A stretch of 64,000 bases of DNA, from assembly GCF_026151205.1 (NCBI RefSeq), contig NC_087075.1, forward strand, positions 12,570,303 to 12,634,302, written 5' to 3'. The DNA comes from Bolinopsis microptera (lineage: Eukaryota; Ctenophora; Tentaculata; Lobata; Bolinopsidae). Below the pieces are notes generated by a model. The model saw only the letters and a list, made by a program, of their open reading frames with translations. It did no database searches and had not been told where the DNA came from. Positions 28,801-38,596 of this stretch are shown here, in pieces. The translations under genes and the position numbers were made by a program. Positions within the stretch are counted from its first letter, which is position 1, and each line of letters starts with the position of its first letter.

Positions 28801-31800
28801 AAGGCTCTTATCAGGAAAGGAATTATTCTTATTTAAATTCTTATTACTAGAGTCGTCGCATAAAAATGCTATGACGTATTATTATAGCAGAGCAGTACAG
28901 TATCGACCTATTATAGTATTATAATGTGTGCACTGTGCCTGGCGCGCACAGTGCACACATTATGTATATTATGTTCTATCTTTAACAGTAATGAATGTCC
29001 ACCAAATATTTCGATTGTTTCAGTATCAACTGTAATTCCCCATCGACTGCTTTTGAAAATCCAATGAAACTATAATGAAGAATTAGTTGAACTAACCTTT
29101 TCTTCTGAGTTTTAAATTCGTTCTGTAACATGTCAACCTCCTCCTCGCTATCCTCTGTTTCACCCTCACTATCAACCATCATCATTGCTCCGAACTTTTC
29201 CTTTAGCTGTGAAAAAAAGAAGCTGCTATAATATATTAGTTTTATTCTATGAAATTATAAGCTGTTGTTTAACTTTTATATTATTATAAATAGTTTTATA
29301 TTATGAAATAAGCTGTTACATTAGTTAACAAAAATTATATATACGCTATACGACTCCGAAGCAGCGCCCCAGTCAACTATTAATAAGTTAATTATAATAA
29401 TATAAGTTAATTTAACAGTGCAAGTCTAGAAAGCGATCTATTAATTTAAAACTCCTTGTTTCAAAGTAAGATTTAATTTAACTGACCCTGTCGGTTTCAG
29501 ACTGTTTGTCAGTCTTGCTCTTCCTCTCCTCAGCTTTACCTGCCATCCACTTCAAATCCTCGTACTGTACCTCAAACCTTTCCAGATCAAACCTGGAGAT
29601 ATTATCATTGTTTTAGGGTACACAGTGATTGTACTAGATGGATATTGGATAGTTGTCAATGAGAACTTTTTTGAAGTGCATACTTTTATTATTTTCATAT
29701 TGAGTCCCGCTTGAATTACTTCAATATACATCTTCTTTGGGTATATTTTTAATGCGAAGCGTGTGATAAATGTTAGAATTTATTTGTTAATTATTTAAAG
29801 GTATACCTGGAAAGGACCTCCAAATAGGTACCAAGGTGCTTCATGTTCATTTCACCGTTCAAATGCAGATAATCTGAAATTAAGAAGCTAATATTCTGAG
29901 TATTGTAAATTTTAAGAAGCCGAAAAATAAATCTAGAATTTCTTGATCAATTAATGATGGTTTATTATCAAGTTTTTAATAAATTCTCGTTTAGTGTTAG
30001 TCAACAAAAATCTAGTGTAACATACAAAACGAGTATGAGATACCAATGATAGTAAAAAATTCACACATTACTCTGCCTCAAAATGACCCTTAATCAAATC
30101 TGAGGCTAAAACATCCTCCACCACTTACCATCAAGGCTAGGTCTAACATCCTTGTAGGTCTGCCACAAGGTGGGGAGAGATCCAGCGTGAATGTGAAAGT
30201 CAGGTAGATGAGGTATAAAGTCGTTACCCACCAGGAAGGTCAACAGAACAAAGTCGTCTATTATCCTTTCCAGATCGTACGCGTCTCCCAGAGCTTCCTG
30301 GTTTAGTTGAAGACGTTTTATTGATAGTGGAAAGTGGAATACATTTTTTTTTCTAAAACATAAGATTTACGGCACTACCTTCAATCATCGTAGAATCTCA
30401 GAAATATAAATCATGGGTATGGTACTTATCACAATCAATCGGAATTGCAATCTTAAAGCAATTACATGCATGCAGAATGCAGGCGGTCGCGGTGTGTTAA
30501 AAAACCTTCAAACAGTGGAACTCTTTATCGATGTACTCTCTGAACAGAGATAAATGAAGGAGATGGAAACACTGTTCGTCGGCCGATGTTATTCTTTTTT
30601 GGGCCTTCCCGAACTTAACTTCCTCTCGGAGTAGGGAAAAGTGCACCTCGTGAGTCACAAGACCCAGTAGAATCTGAAATATTTTCGAGGGTTATGATTT
30701 AGAGAACGGTATATTTTTTTTAATGTCTTTAGCACGAACCCATAACTCCAATCCACCAAACCGTTTGCAACTGATAGTAACACCTAAGTCCCAGAAGCCC
30801 TCTAATATTAATTCCACCACACCCGGTACCCACTATCTTATCTCACTATCTTATCTCACTATCTTATCTCACTAACTCACCAGATCAGCGTCCAGTCCGT
30901 ACAGACAATGTCTGGTCTCTGGGTCATAGTCAGGCTGCTGCTTGGTGTATCTGATGTACTCCATTATCTTGTGTTCACCTTCACCTGGAACCTGAACACA
31001 TGTACTAGTTAAGAGTCACGATTTTAAAGTCAAGAACAAAAAGTCAAGAAATATTAATTGCTGAAATATCAGACTGCTGGCTTATTGCCAACATACTTAT
31101 GCAGGGAATCGATTATATGTGTAACTTACGTTGTGACCGGAGAGAACAACTTTAACTTTCTGCCAAGCTGGGTCACTGCTCATCTTCTTATTGATAAAGT
31201 ACTTCAATTGTTCGTGTAACTTGCACATGAACTCGGTACCTGATAATTACATCTAATTATCCCTGACTATTACATCTCATTATCAGTATCTATCAAAACT
31301 TCATCGGCAGATAAGAACGCAGATTTTAAATCCTTTCAATCAGTAATTGGATCCTAAAATGAAAACAAAATGATAGACTACAAAAATATGACCCTCACCA
31401 GGAGTAATGCAGTTTGAATCAAACTTATCCTCGGACGGAAGTGTTTCTCCCTTAGCTATTGCGTCTTTCATTTGCTGCTCCACATCCATTGCTGATCTGG
31501 AAAGATATTATTTTGTAACTCTTAAAACCCCTTATCATGCGATAAGATTACAAATTCTTTTACAAAGGAAGCATTTTAAAATTGTAGATGGATAAGATCA
31601 CAAATCATCCAAACTTCACAAGTATCAAATTATAAAAACCTGAATCTCCTGGCTCTTTGCTGGTTCATTTTAGCTCTGGGTGCGACCCCATCAACTGCCA
31701 TGAAGAATAACTTCTTGGGCTTTATCAGTCGGAATAAGCACTGCAAGGTTTTAATTTTCATCAACTCAAAAACATTAATATTGATCACAAATTTTCTTTG

Positions 31801-32258
31801 TTTATAATTATTTGTCCTTGAAATATCTTAATTTAATTCTATTAGATCTCAATAAGGGTGCTCAAGAAGAGAAGTTTAAGAATAAAACTGGTAAGTTTAC
31901 CAGTTAGTACGTCACACAAACCTCTATGTAGTTAAATATGTTCTGAAATATTTCCTGTTCTGATATTCTAAAGTGCGCATCTTCGTCATTCGGATGTGAG
32001 CAGGGATGAATAATTCCTGAAATTGTATCTCGTTAACGATGGAGACCATTCTAGAAGGCAGTGGTTGCAACAACCATAATTTCTACTATTTGCCAGATTT
32101 CCACATCTATGGTTCGATTTAAAACATTTCCTTGTGTTTCACTAACCGTTCATATCAAGGTATATGTTATCAAACTCGGGGATCTGGTACTCCTTGATAA
32201 CCTGACTGAGGCAAGGATACCGTTCTGAGATCCAGCGGTAGAACTTCGGAACTCCCAT
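3801..32258 (-). CDS. XRN1: 5'-3' exoribonuclease 1 (complete, 36 exons)
   Basis: XRN1 degrades decapped mRNA 5' to 3' in the cytoplasm, often in P-bodies. The conceptual protein starts [15 protein letters not shown], the hallmark XRN N-terminus. It carries the acidic active-site motifs [43 protein letters not shown] and [11 protein letters not shown]. Later segments match the domains that follow the nuclease core, for example [10 protein letters not shown] and [11 protein letters not shown]. The tail is basic and proline-rich, ending SKRQKKRD. All 36 exons join with consistent phase and GT..AG boundaries, giving 4836 coding bases and about 1611 residues, close to the size of vertebrate XRN1. 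Exon coordinates are in the three block entries. Transposons, MITEs and an antisense gene lie only in introns, so the gene looks intact. Confidence 0.95.
5668..5876. mobile_element. pogo/Tigger-like MITE (TA target site)
   Basis: A 209-bp element in an XRN1 intron with inverted ends CAGTAAAACCCCGATTTACC and GGTAAATCGGGGTTTTACTG, flanked by TA on both sides (5666-5667 and 5877-5878). TA duplication with CAGT ends fits pogo/Tigger-type IS630-Tc1-mariner elements. It has no transposase. A diverged single end of the same family is seen near 10731-10760. Confidence 0.75.
6131..7458. mobile_element. Non-autonomous DNA transposon with TTAA target site
   Basis: A 1328-bp element in an XRN1 intron bounded by inverted ends AGGATGAGGGGACCTTAGAA and TTCTAAGGTCCCCTCATCCT. 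TTAA lies immediately outside each end (6127-6130 and 7459-7462). TTAA duplication is known for piggyBac and Kolobok; purine-rich AGG ends lean towards Kolobok, but I cannot decide. No transposase-like frame is present. Confidence 0.75.
10987..16665 (-). CDS. XRN1: XRN1 exons 19-27 (domains after the nuclease core)
   Basis: Exons: 16665-16566, 16346-16222, 12967-12873, 12755-12660, 12519-12373, 12204-12066, 11747-11675, 11453-11337, 11138-10987. They encode recognisable XRN1 segments: [75 protein letters not shown] and LCDRVVNV. Phases chain without a break. The acceptor of exon 19 sits directly beside a long tetranucleotide repeat, and its donor is tandemly duplicated. The intron between exons 20 and 21 (12968-16221) contains the antisense Ly6-like gene and a Harbinger-type MITE. 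The exon 23 acceptor (TTCTAAG before AGGCTGG) was chosen because neighbouring AGs break the frame. Confidence 0.9.
11912..12000. repeat. 49-bp tandem duplication in an XRN1 intron
   Basis: Two near-identical units beginning tgactctgacaggtaac and followed by taattaag-type low-complexity sequence, 49 bp apart. It lies in the intron between exons 24 and 25. No function is evident. Confidence 0.6.
13800..13963. mobile_element. PIF/Harbinger-like MITE (TAA target site)
   Basis: A 164-bp element with inverted ends GGGGTCGTTTATATATTACG and CGTATTATGTGAACGACCCC (similar, not identical, arms). It is flanked by the 3-bp duplication TAA (13797-13799 and 13964-13966). A TWA target duplication with G-rich ends is the signature of PIF/Harbinger. 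It lies in the XRN1 exon 20-21 intron, upstream of the Ly6-like gene. Confidence 0.75.
14412..15776 (+). CDS. Ly6/uPAR (three-finger) domain protein, GPI-anchor-like
   Basis: Four exons, 14412-14580, 14901-15113, 15228-15385 and 15681-15776, join in frame (phases 1, 1, 0) to a 211-residue protein. It begins with a signal peptide ([20 protein letters not shown]) followed by LKCYDKC, the typical start of a Ly6/uPAR domain. Further cysteines follow, including [12 protein letters not shown], which resembles the Ly6 C-x(5)-C-L-x-Y pattern. It ends with CEEDC and a hydrophobic tail ([18 protein letters not shown]) as in GPI-anchored members. These proteins are extracellular ligands, receptors or modulators; the partner here is unknown. 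The gene lies wholly inside an XRN1 intron on the opposite strand. The exon 2 acceptor is the least certain boundary. Family assignment rests on pattern, not alignment. Confidence 0.72.
16529..16571 (-). repeat. Tandem 21-bp duplication at the XRN1 exon 19 donor
   Basis: On the minus strand the end of exon 19 plus its donor (CAAATCCTG then GTTAGTACTCTG) is followed directly by a second copy of the same 21 bases. Two equivalent donor sites therefore lie 21 bases apart. Only the exon-proximal site keeps the reading frame; use of the distal one inserts an in-frame TAG. Confidence 0.8.
16684..16872. repeat. (CAGA)n microsatellite abutting an XRN1 acceptor
   Basis: About 47 tandem copies of the tetranucleotide cagacaga..., with two interruptions (ggca and gcca). 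On the minus strand it reads (CTGT)n and ends about 18 bases before exon 19, so it effectively supplies the pyrimidine-rich tract of that 3' splice site. Confidence 0.95.
18573..19030 (+). pseudogene. Exon-like coding pieces inside transposon copy 1
   Basis: Two open segments look like exons. One, about 18573-18736, encodes residues such as [18 protein letters not shown] and [16 protein letters not shown] before a GTACTA donor-like site. The other, about 18894-19030, follows an ACAG acceptor-like site and reads [20 protein letters not shown] and [16 protein letters not shown]. Related sequence is present, inverted, in copy 2 near 43340-43735. I do not recognise the protein. It may be a captured host gene fragment or part of the element's own gene. 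Confidence 0.4.
19022..19094 (+). repeat. tRNA-like segment (Pol III A and B boxes)
   Basis: It contains an A-box-like TAGCCTAGCGGTTAGAGC and a perfect B box GGTTCGAATCC at tRNA spacing, with an anticodon-arm-like CCTTCTGCGCAGAAGG between. The 5' side does not pair with the 3' TGTCACC, so there is no acceptor stem. I therefore call it tRNA-derived (SINE-like) rather than a working tRNA gene. It is also present in copy 2. Confidence 0.65.
19722..20570 (+). pseudogene. Broken DTDLL / CXC-domain protein of the transposon
   Basis: Residues [20 protein letters not shown] (19821-19880) resemble the DTDLL segment of an uncharacterised, often transposon-linked animal protein family; the acidic motif recalls PIN/FEN-type nucleases (inference). 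Further on come [27 protein letters not shown] and a cysteine-rich CXC-like end ([20 protein letters not shown]). The reading frame is broken: a TGA near 20236 replaces a TGC in copy 2, and the end is degraded. This copy keeps both parts on the same strand, probably the original order. Confidence 0.6.
21312..21765. repeat. ~115-bp tandem repeat, four copies
   Basis: Four units of 110-119 bp share tctatataaggacgatacac, gttgattcaagtatagggc and gatgtaaacatcgtcacaaa. It lies just outside the right end of the nested transposon and inside the outer element. The tatataagg at each unit start looks TATA-box-like, which may be chance. Confidence 0.85.
21990..22790. repeat. ~298-bp tandem repeat, about 2.7 copies
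   Basis: Units repeat gtgacgaaatttacatttct, then aaccatacctc, then caagtttaacaatgctgag, then atgaaaaattggcatgggt at a 298-bp period. Each unit contains two copies of the TGTGACRAARTTTAC motif that is scattered through the outer element. Confidence 0.8.
23758..32258 (-). CDS. XRN1: XRN1 exons 1-18 (nuclease core and first following domains)
   Basis: Exons in transcript order: 32258-32147, 32016-31922, 31740-31640, 31496-31399, 31239-31130, 30991-30881, 30673-30506, 30297-30129, 29873-29807, 29592-29487, 29206-29097, 28679-28548, 27299-27143, 25856-25687, 25325-25202, 24879-24711, 24370-24256, 23920-23758. The start at 32258 is fixed by the conserved MGVPKFYRW. Exons 1-8 encode the conserved nuclease region with its Asp/Glu residues. 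Exon 11 encodes an acidic insert ([12 protein letters not shown]). Exons 12-13 encode the conserved [19 protein letters not shown] segment. The exon 12-13 intron contains a 767-bp MITE. The intron after exon 18 is 7.1 kb and holds nested transposons. Confidence 0.93.
24004..24047 (-). pseudogene. Decayed partial copy of XRN1 exon 18
   Basis: On the minus strand, TTAAAATCGCAGTGGGCTAT and the following bases match the start of exon 18 (TTGAAATCACGTTGGGGTAT) at roughly three positions in four, and it is likewise preceded by a CAG. It lies about 130 bases upstream of the real exon and cannot extend the frame (an in-frame TAA follows the homology). A duplicated exon that has decayed is the simplest reading; the match is short. 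Confidence 0.35.
25885..25940. repeat. Perfect 56-bp palindrome
   Basis: Every base from 25885 to 25912 pairs with 25913 to 25940 around the centre GTATAC (arm: agaataactttaaaatatca...). It lies in the XRN1 exon 13-14 intron. There are no internal spacer bases, so it could extrude as a cruciform or fold as a long RNA hairpin. Confidence 0.9.
27661..28427. mobile_element. MITE with CAGGGTGGGCC ends (TA target site)
   Basis: A 767-bp element with perfect 37-bp inverted ends starting CAGGGTGGGCCAAAAGTCAG, flanked by TA on both sides. It lies in the XRN1 exon 12-13 intron. A cousin with related ends lies at 55756-56402. TA duplication points to an IS630-Tc1-mariner-type parent. Short open frames inside resemble no transposase I know. 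Confidence 0.85.
28921..28963. repeat. 18-bp inverted repeat (hairpin)
   Basis: Arms ATAATGTGTGCACTGTGC and GCACAGTGCACACATTAT pair perfectly around a 7-base loop (ctggcgc). It is in the XRN1 exon 11-12 intron. Confidence 0.85.
30831..30880 (-). repeat. 13-bp tandem repeat next to the XRN1 exon 6 donor
   Basis: On the minus strand the donor GTGAGTTA is followed by about three copies of GTGAGATAAGATA, so several GTGAG donor-like sites lie immediately inside the intron. Confidence 0.75.
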
Positions 32259-33002
32259 AACAACATAGGTCTAGAGGAATGTCGTGTTTTAGGTATGTTG
32301 TGTTTTAGGAATGTACCCAATGTAGCATACCATATAAGTTTATGAGATACCATGCCGTTTAAACAAAAATCCAAAATATGTAAAAGTTGAAAATGCACCG
32401 TCACTAAAGCATACCTTTAACAGGTTTTAGGTTTGTAGTTAATCATGAGAATGGCGTTCTTGCAAAAGAATCGCATAAATTTGATGGCCAGTTTTTACGA
32501 AAGAAAAGCAGCTGAGATAACGAAACGCAGCTGAAATAAACGGTTATTCTGTCTTGTGATGAAAATTTCTCGGCAGTCAAAAGTCAGACAGCAAAATGGA
32601 TAATATGTAAGTTTAGAAATCTATTAAAGTATGTATTTTACGACACTAAATTATACTTTTAAAATATTATAATTAGACAACAATAAGCATAGTTTATTGT
32701 CAATTAAAACACAAATATTAATCATGCTAAATTTTAAGAAGAGCATGTTTAACTTGTTTAATTCATGATTATTGTAATAAACAATGGATATGTTATTATA
32801 TCAAAGATTATCTTAATAAACGGAATACAAAAACACCTAAAATTAACCATCTACATACATTAAAATCTGCATACCACATAATTTTATAAGATACCATGCC
32901 AAAACAAAAAGCCACAATATGTAAAAGTTGACAACGCACCGTCACTAAATCATGACTTAAACAAAAGAATATAATATTATAATTTAAAACTTTGCCAGAC
33001 AG

Positions 33003-35572
33003 CTAAGAGTCTTTACAACCATGTAAATTTGCTATCAAATCATACTTAGGACTCAACTTCTCAGCTTTCACAAAATCGTTATTCTTCAAAGCTTCATCAA
33101 TCTCATTTTTCAACCTGACCACCTCAGAGTTAAACAGCTTAGTTTCCTCTCCTATTTTCCTCAGCAATAGCTCAACACTCTCCTCACATTCAGTACTCAG
33201 CTCATCAGCTCCTTCAACAACTCCTACAGTCCTGCGTTTAACCATGTTTAGGAAGGAGTAGGTGTAGCAAGCATCGTATTCTAGAAGAGATCGAGATATT
33301 GTGCTGATGTCGGAGGGTATTGCCTTCAGAGAGGTTAGAGTGGAGATAAGGTTTGATATTAAAGCTTTGTAGCATTCTTTGTCGAATAACGATTGTTGTA
33401 TCGCAGCTTTGTCTAAGAGTTCTCCTAATGCTTTGGAGTAGTTTTCCAGCTCTGACTCGTCTTCTTGCCTTGTTTTTTCAACTTCAGCAATGTTTTCAGT
33501 AAGTGAATTTAGGTGGGAATCGATTTCGGCTTCCTCTTTTGATAGTTTAGCAGCGTCCTGAAAACGCTTTTTATTAATGGCTTCACTCTTTAAACCTTGA
33601 CAATTCTGTAAATTTGTCTTTGCCATGAGCTCATCACTTTTCAACTGAGAAATCTTCCGCTGATGGTCAAACACATCACTTGATTTCAACTCAATGAGCT
33701 TTTCTTGAGTAGATATTTCATTGATAATATCAGACAGAGACTCCGGGATAGAGAGTTTATTAGAAACGTCAGTAGAGACTGAGACGTGCACTTCGTTGAT
33801 TATTAAACCTTCGTTGGCAGAAATTGAATCGCATGTTTTGGTCTTCAGTTCGGTAAGGTTGTCGTTCACTCTGTCCTGAATTGAGTTTATTTTATCAAGT
33901 TTTGAGGAGTAGGTTTCAAAATCGGCTGTCTGCTTGGCAAGGTTTGATTTATCATTCTCCAAGGAAACTGATTTAATATGACAACTGTCTTTTTCCTTTT
34001 TCATGTCCAACAGCTTTTGTTGATGTAGTTTTTCAGCTTCAACTTTGTCGACGATAAGTTTCTTCTTTTCTTCAAGGATTGCATTTTCTTGCGACTTGAG
34101 TTTTCTAAGTCGCTCTTCAAGAATTTTGATCTCAGATTGTACACCTACAAGCAGCTCATCTTGGTATTGCATCTGAAATAACCAGGGATTAATTAAAAGG
34201 TCAAAAACGAGAAGAAAAGTAAAATGGGTAAGCAACGAATAATTTGTGATACACCGACAAATTTGATGCCAAGAAAACAATATTTCATTCACGATAACAA
34301 AAATATGAATGGTACTTGCTAAATGGAAATAGGTAACATAGCATTGAGTGATAATACTGTGCTTACCTGTAGATTATGGTCGTCTGTACTGACTCGAAGT
34401 TCATTCAATAAATTAGTTTCCCTTTGCTCCAAATAGTCCGTGTCAATTGTAAGATGTTTCATCCGACAATCTAGAGCGTTCTGAGCACTAGCTAATTCCT
34501 GCTTTTGTTTGTCGATCTTGGACGAACACTGAACTTCTATCTTTTTTGTTATTGATCTGAATCTCGTTGATAGTTCGTCCAGTCCAACACAGAAATTCTT
34601 CAAAGACTCAACGTGATGTTTCCTTTTTGTATTCAGACTTCTGAGCTTGTCTTCAGTTGAGTCAAGTTGTCTGGGAGGCTGGAATTGTAATAGTTGAGAT
34701 TGCTGTACGTCTTTGAGGACATCATCTAAAGAATTCTGCAGTTTATCGGCCTCATCGTATGAGTTCGTATCAATAGCTGTTTTTATTTTTGTCTGCAGTT
34801 CCTTAACCAGACTGGCAGATTTCTCAAACTTAAGCAGTTTATGAATTGACAACAATGAACTAGCTCTGATAGTGTCTTCACACAGTTTCATCTCCTCTAA
34901 TATCTCACTGCTACCAGAATCATGATCGATCTTTATACCATTCAAATCAAGCTCAAAATGCTCGATCTCAGATGAGGCTCTATCAAAGAAGAACGTTGTT
35001 TTGTTAGACTCTTTCATCGGTTCCGGTGAAAATCTGGGAAGGTTTGGTGGTTTCTCTTTTGATACCTCCCTAGAGGCAGGTGCAGATCCTCTGAATGAAA
35101 TTGTTGGTAAAGGAGCAAGCTCATCCTGAGAGGCTTTATTAACTGCTGGAGTACTGCCATGCTCACGTACCACAGGTTTACTGGATCTGGTCCAGGTTTT
35201 TGGTAACCCAGAAGCTGCACTTTGTGACATCTGTCGCTCCCCTGAACTGCTCCTTGGTCGATTACCAGGGGTCATGTCTCTCCGAGGACCCATCTGGCGG
35301 GGATCAAGAGAGTGAGGTTCTAAAGGGTAGCTGTCTGGAGGAAGTTCCTCTTCTTCGATCAGGTTACTCGGCAGAGAAGTGCCCTCGTGGGATGGACCTG
35401 GGGGGAGGAGGACGGAGGAGGAATTGTCGAACTGGTAGTTGGAGTTGTGGAGAGGACGACTGCTTGATGATCCGTAGCTTTGTAGGGAGTTTGTCATGGA
35501 GAATTTGGCGTCGGTTTTGCCGAACAGTTGAAGACCATCAAACATTGACCCTTTGGACGTAGACGTGTCCAT
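33003..35572 (-). CDS. Coiled-coil protein with UVR-like motifs (two exons, 791 aa)
   Basis: Exon 1 is 35572-34367 (ATG start, phase 0 end) and exon 2 is 34172-33003. The junction is CTACAG|GTAAGC and TTATTTCAG|ATGCAA. The first ~200 residues are Ser/Pro-rich and probably disordered (SSGERQMSQSAASG). The rest is largely heptad-like coiled coil (EIKILEERLRKLKSQENAIL). Three short segments resemble the UvrB/UvrC (UVR) helical-hairpin motif: AIDTNSYDEADKLQNSLDD, NKKRFQDAAKLSKEEAEI near the middle and KNNDFVKAEKLSPKYDLI at the C-terminus. I do not recognise the family. A scaffold or cytoskeletal role is conceivable but not shown. It lies about 0.75 kb upstream of XRN1 on the same strand. Confidence 0.85.
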
Positions 35573-36418
35573 GGTGTCTTATAGGTTTGATATATTATTT
35601 CTGATACACGTGCCGCAAAAGGATCATTTGAGGTGAAGAGATTCCAGGACGACAAGAAGATTTTATAAAGAAGTTGAAACGCTAGGATGTCTTGAAAAGC
35701 TAGTCAAACTTTATAGTGAAGTAATCATTCTGTAAGCTGGAGAAGGAAGTTCATTTACTACTAATTATCGTTAATAGACTATGTTCAAACAAAAATTAGG
35801 TTGAATTATACGAAGAATAAATTTAATCAGTCGTTCGGTCTTACTACAAATTGACATAAAATAAAACGAATAGCTCTATTTTCTTGCAAAATAAATTATA
35901 TGATACGAACAATATTGATATCTAACATCAGTGATAAATAAATAATTCTACAATCATAGAACAATGTAAACATAGTGTATGATTTAACAATAGAATATTA
36001 TAAATAATATAATAATAAATTTGATATAATATTTAATTATATTAGAATATTATTATATTCATAATGTCAAAAAACTCGAAACTATTAAATCTATATATTC
36101 CATCATTATTTACATTTTTATATTCAAAATGTCATAAGATTATGTCATAATATAAGATTTATCGTTCAAACAAACTATAAATGACTATGACGTATGGAAT
36201 ACAAACACTTAAATTACACCAAAACCAACGTAGGAACTCACAACTCAAAAAAAGTCACCAAATAAAATGAAGCCCACCAGGAACCCGATTCTAACAAATT
36301 TATACAGTCATTATAACAGACCATAAAACATTAAAAAGAATTAAGTCGAGACTCGAGATGCTTAGTCAAAATACTATCAATGAATATATCCTAAAAACGT
36401 TACTCAATGTTTCGACGT

Positions 36419-38596
36419 TCAACTCCTCAAAAAGTTCAGTTTCTCTTGCGCATTATTCACAATCCATGGATGATTCATGATATCGTTTAACGAGGGTCTC
36501 AGTTTAGCATTTGATACGAGAATCTTTGAAATTAGCTCGGCTGCTTCAGGGTTTACGTATTCTGGAATTGAGTACTGAAACAATAGTCTGTTAGTCGGTT
36601 TTATTTTCAAAAATTAACCTCTGGTGTTGGTACATCTCAAAAGTTCTTAGTTTTTGATAATTTTGCTATTTTTCATTAAATGAGAGTTTTTGAAGCGTCC
36701 CAATTCCAAAATTATACCTCATTTAAGTTGGGATGATTTTACCACTTGCACTATGTGTTTATATGTATTAAATCTTCTAACTGAAACCTCTGCATCATTT
36801 AAATCACCTTGCAATGTTTAATGTGAGACATAGTTTCAGCTGTTGTTTTCAACTCAAACGGTGGTTTTCCCACCAAGAACTCGTAAGTCAGAATACCAAG
36901 ACACCAAATATCAACATTCTCATCGTACTGAAAAACGGAGATTATAATTCTGATTTGAACAGAAAAAATTATCTATGTATTCTCAAAATATTCTAAAATC
37001 ATTGTATATACAGTGTAGTTATAATCTCTGATCATTCTAACCTGAACAATGTATTATATACAGTATAGTTATAATTTCTAACTCATTCTAACCTGAACAA
37101 TGTATTATATATACAGTATAGTTATAATTTCTAACTCATTCTAACCTGAACATTGTCTATCATCTCAGGAGGCAAGTAATCAACAGTTCCACAAAGTGTA
37201 GTCCTTCTTGAGTCGGGAGAATGGATTGACCAACCAAAGTCTCCGAGCTTCAGCAGCAAGTTCTCGTTGGAACCTGGAGGGTGTGTTCTGTTTTGATTTA
37301 ATTAATTTGTCTTCATAAATATTGCCAGTCGAAATATAGTCCCAAATAAAATCATAGTTTTACAGCAAATTTATCAAAAGGATGACACCAAGTTCGCACA
37401 TTCTGCCCAGTTATAGCTTATAGTAACCCATCTACATTCTAGAAGTTAGGTTTCTACATAATATTTTGTTGTCAGTGATAAGTTTCGACTGTGATTGATT
37501 TTGGACACGACTGTTATACTCAGAGGAAAATTAAGAATAAAAAGGAAAGCTGCCCTGTAAAATGTGTAACCAAGAGTTTTCAACTTAACAAGTATAGCTA
37601 CCTGGCTCAGTGCCGAGTAGTATGTTCTCAGGTTTGATGTCTCGGTGGAGAACGTTGTGTTTGTGAATGTAATCTAGGGCGTTGGCCAGCTGTTTTACCA
37701 GAGTTGCGGCAGTCTTGTCGTCAAACCGTTCCATTTTCTTCAGATGACGATAAATGTCACCTTCCCTCGCATATTCTAACACTATGTATATTTTCGCTGA
37801 AAAATTATTGAATTTTAAAAATCATAAGAATTTGTCTCGGAAAATTATGGGATAAATTGTAGGAAAATACACCCGGTGAAGTAAGAAGTACCAGGCACCT
37901 GCTCAAAACTGGAGCAATATTACAAGCACACAAATTTCTTCCACAAAATAGGAAAAATGTAAACTATTTTCACCACAGAAATGAGTTTAGTGGCAATATT
38001 TCAGGTTATAATCAAAAGTATTAAAAGGGATTTACTAGTTTGACTTACCAGCATCGTGAAAGTAACCATACAATCGGATGATATTAGGATGTCTGAGTCT
38101 ACACTGAATCTCCAACTCCCGTTTTAACTGATGCATCACCTCGTTTCTCTCCAGATCCACCTTATCGAGACATTTGATGGCAACGACAAACCGACTCTTT
38201 TTCTCACGGGCAAGGTACACTTTGCCAAACTTCCCTTTACCTAGTGGTTTACCTGCAAAGAATAAACATGTACATTTAAAAAAATCTATTATGAAATATT
38301 GCTAATCTGTTAAATGATATTACCGAACGTTAAGTATAAATTATTGGTTTTAAACATATTTCTTAATTTACTATTATCAATTTAATATTGTTCAAGAAGA
38401 TAATAGCTTATAATAATGATGAAGTTCGAAACCAACCTATTTCAAAGTCATCAATTGTCCAGGCTTGTTTCTTCTTTTTGGTATTTTCTTTGTTTGTTCC
38501 ACTGCGTTCTGCATTTTCTTTGTCAAACTCTCTGAAACTGTCTGGATGGCTGTCAGACACAGCTTTTGCTCCAGCTGTCGTGCTGTCTGTATCCAT
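36419..38596 (-). CDS. Aurora-family serine/threonine kinase (complete)
   Basis: Six exons, 38596-38437, 38252-38049, 37796-37602, 37273-37146, 36927-36808 and 36574-36419, give 320 residues with all phases consistent. The kinase domain has the glycine loop GKGKFGKV, catalytic lysine in [22 protein letters not shown] and the Aurora-type activation loop [16 protein letters not shown] with the activating threonine. The short N-terminus (about 50 residues) carries two KEN sequences (residues 26-28 and 36-38), which can act as APC/C-Cdh1 degrons. The family controls centrosomes, spindle and chromosome segregation. The size suits an animal Aurora; I cannot tell A from B. The C-terminus after the conserved HPWI is short. 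The exon 4 donor is repeated in tandem. Confidence 0.93.
37030..37155 (-). repeat. Tandem triplication including the Aurora exon 4 donor
   Basis: On the minus strand TTCAG|GTTAGAATGA occurs three times at intervals of roughly 55-57 bases, separated by attataactatactgtata-type sequence. The first is the true end of exon 4. Using either of the others would read into an in-frame TAG. Confidence 0.8.

Noticed and set aside
35200-35562. 120-residue plus-strand frame opposite the coiled-coil gene
   Set aside because: It is the complement of exon 1 of the minus-strand gene and has no splice or domain support.
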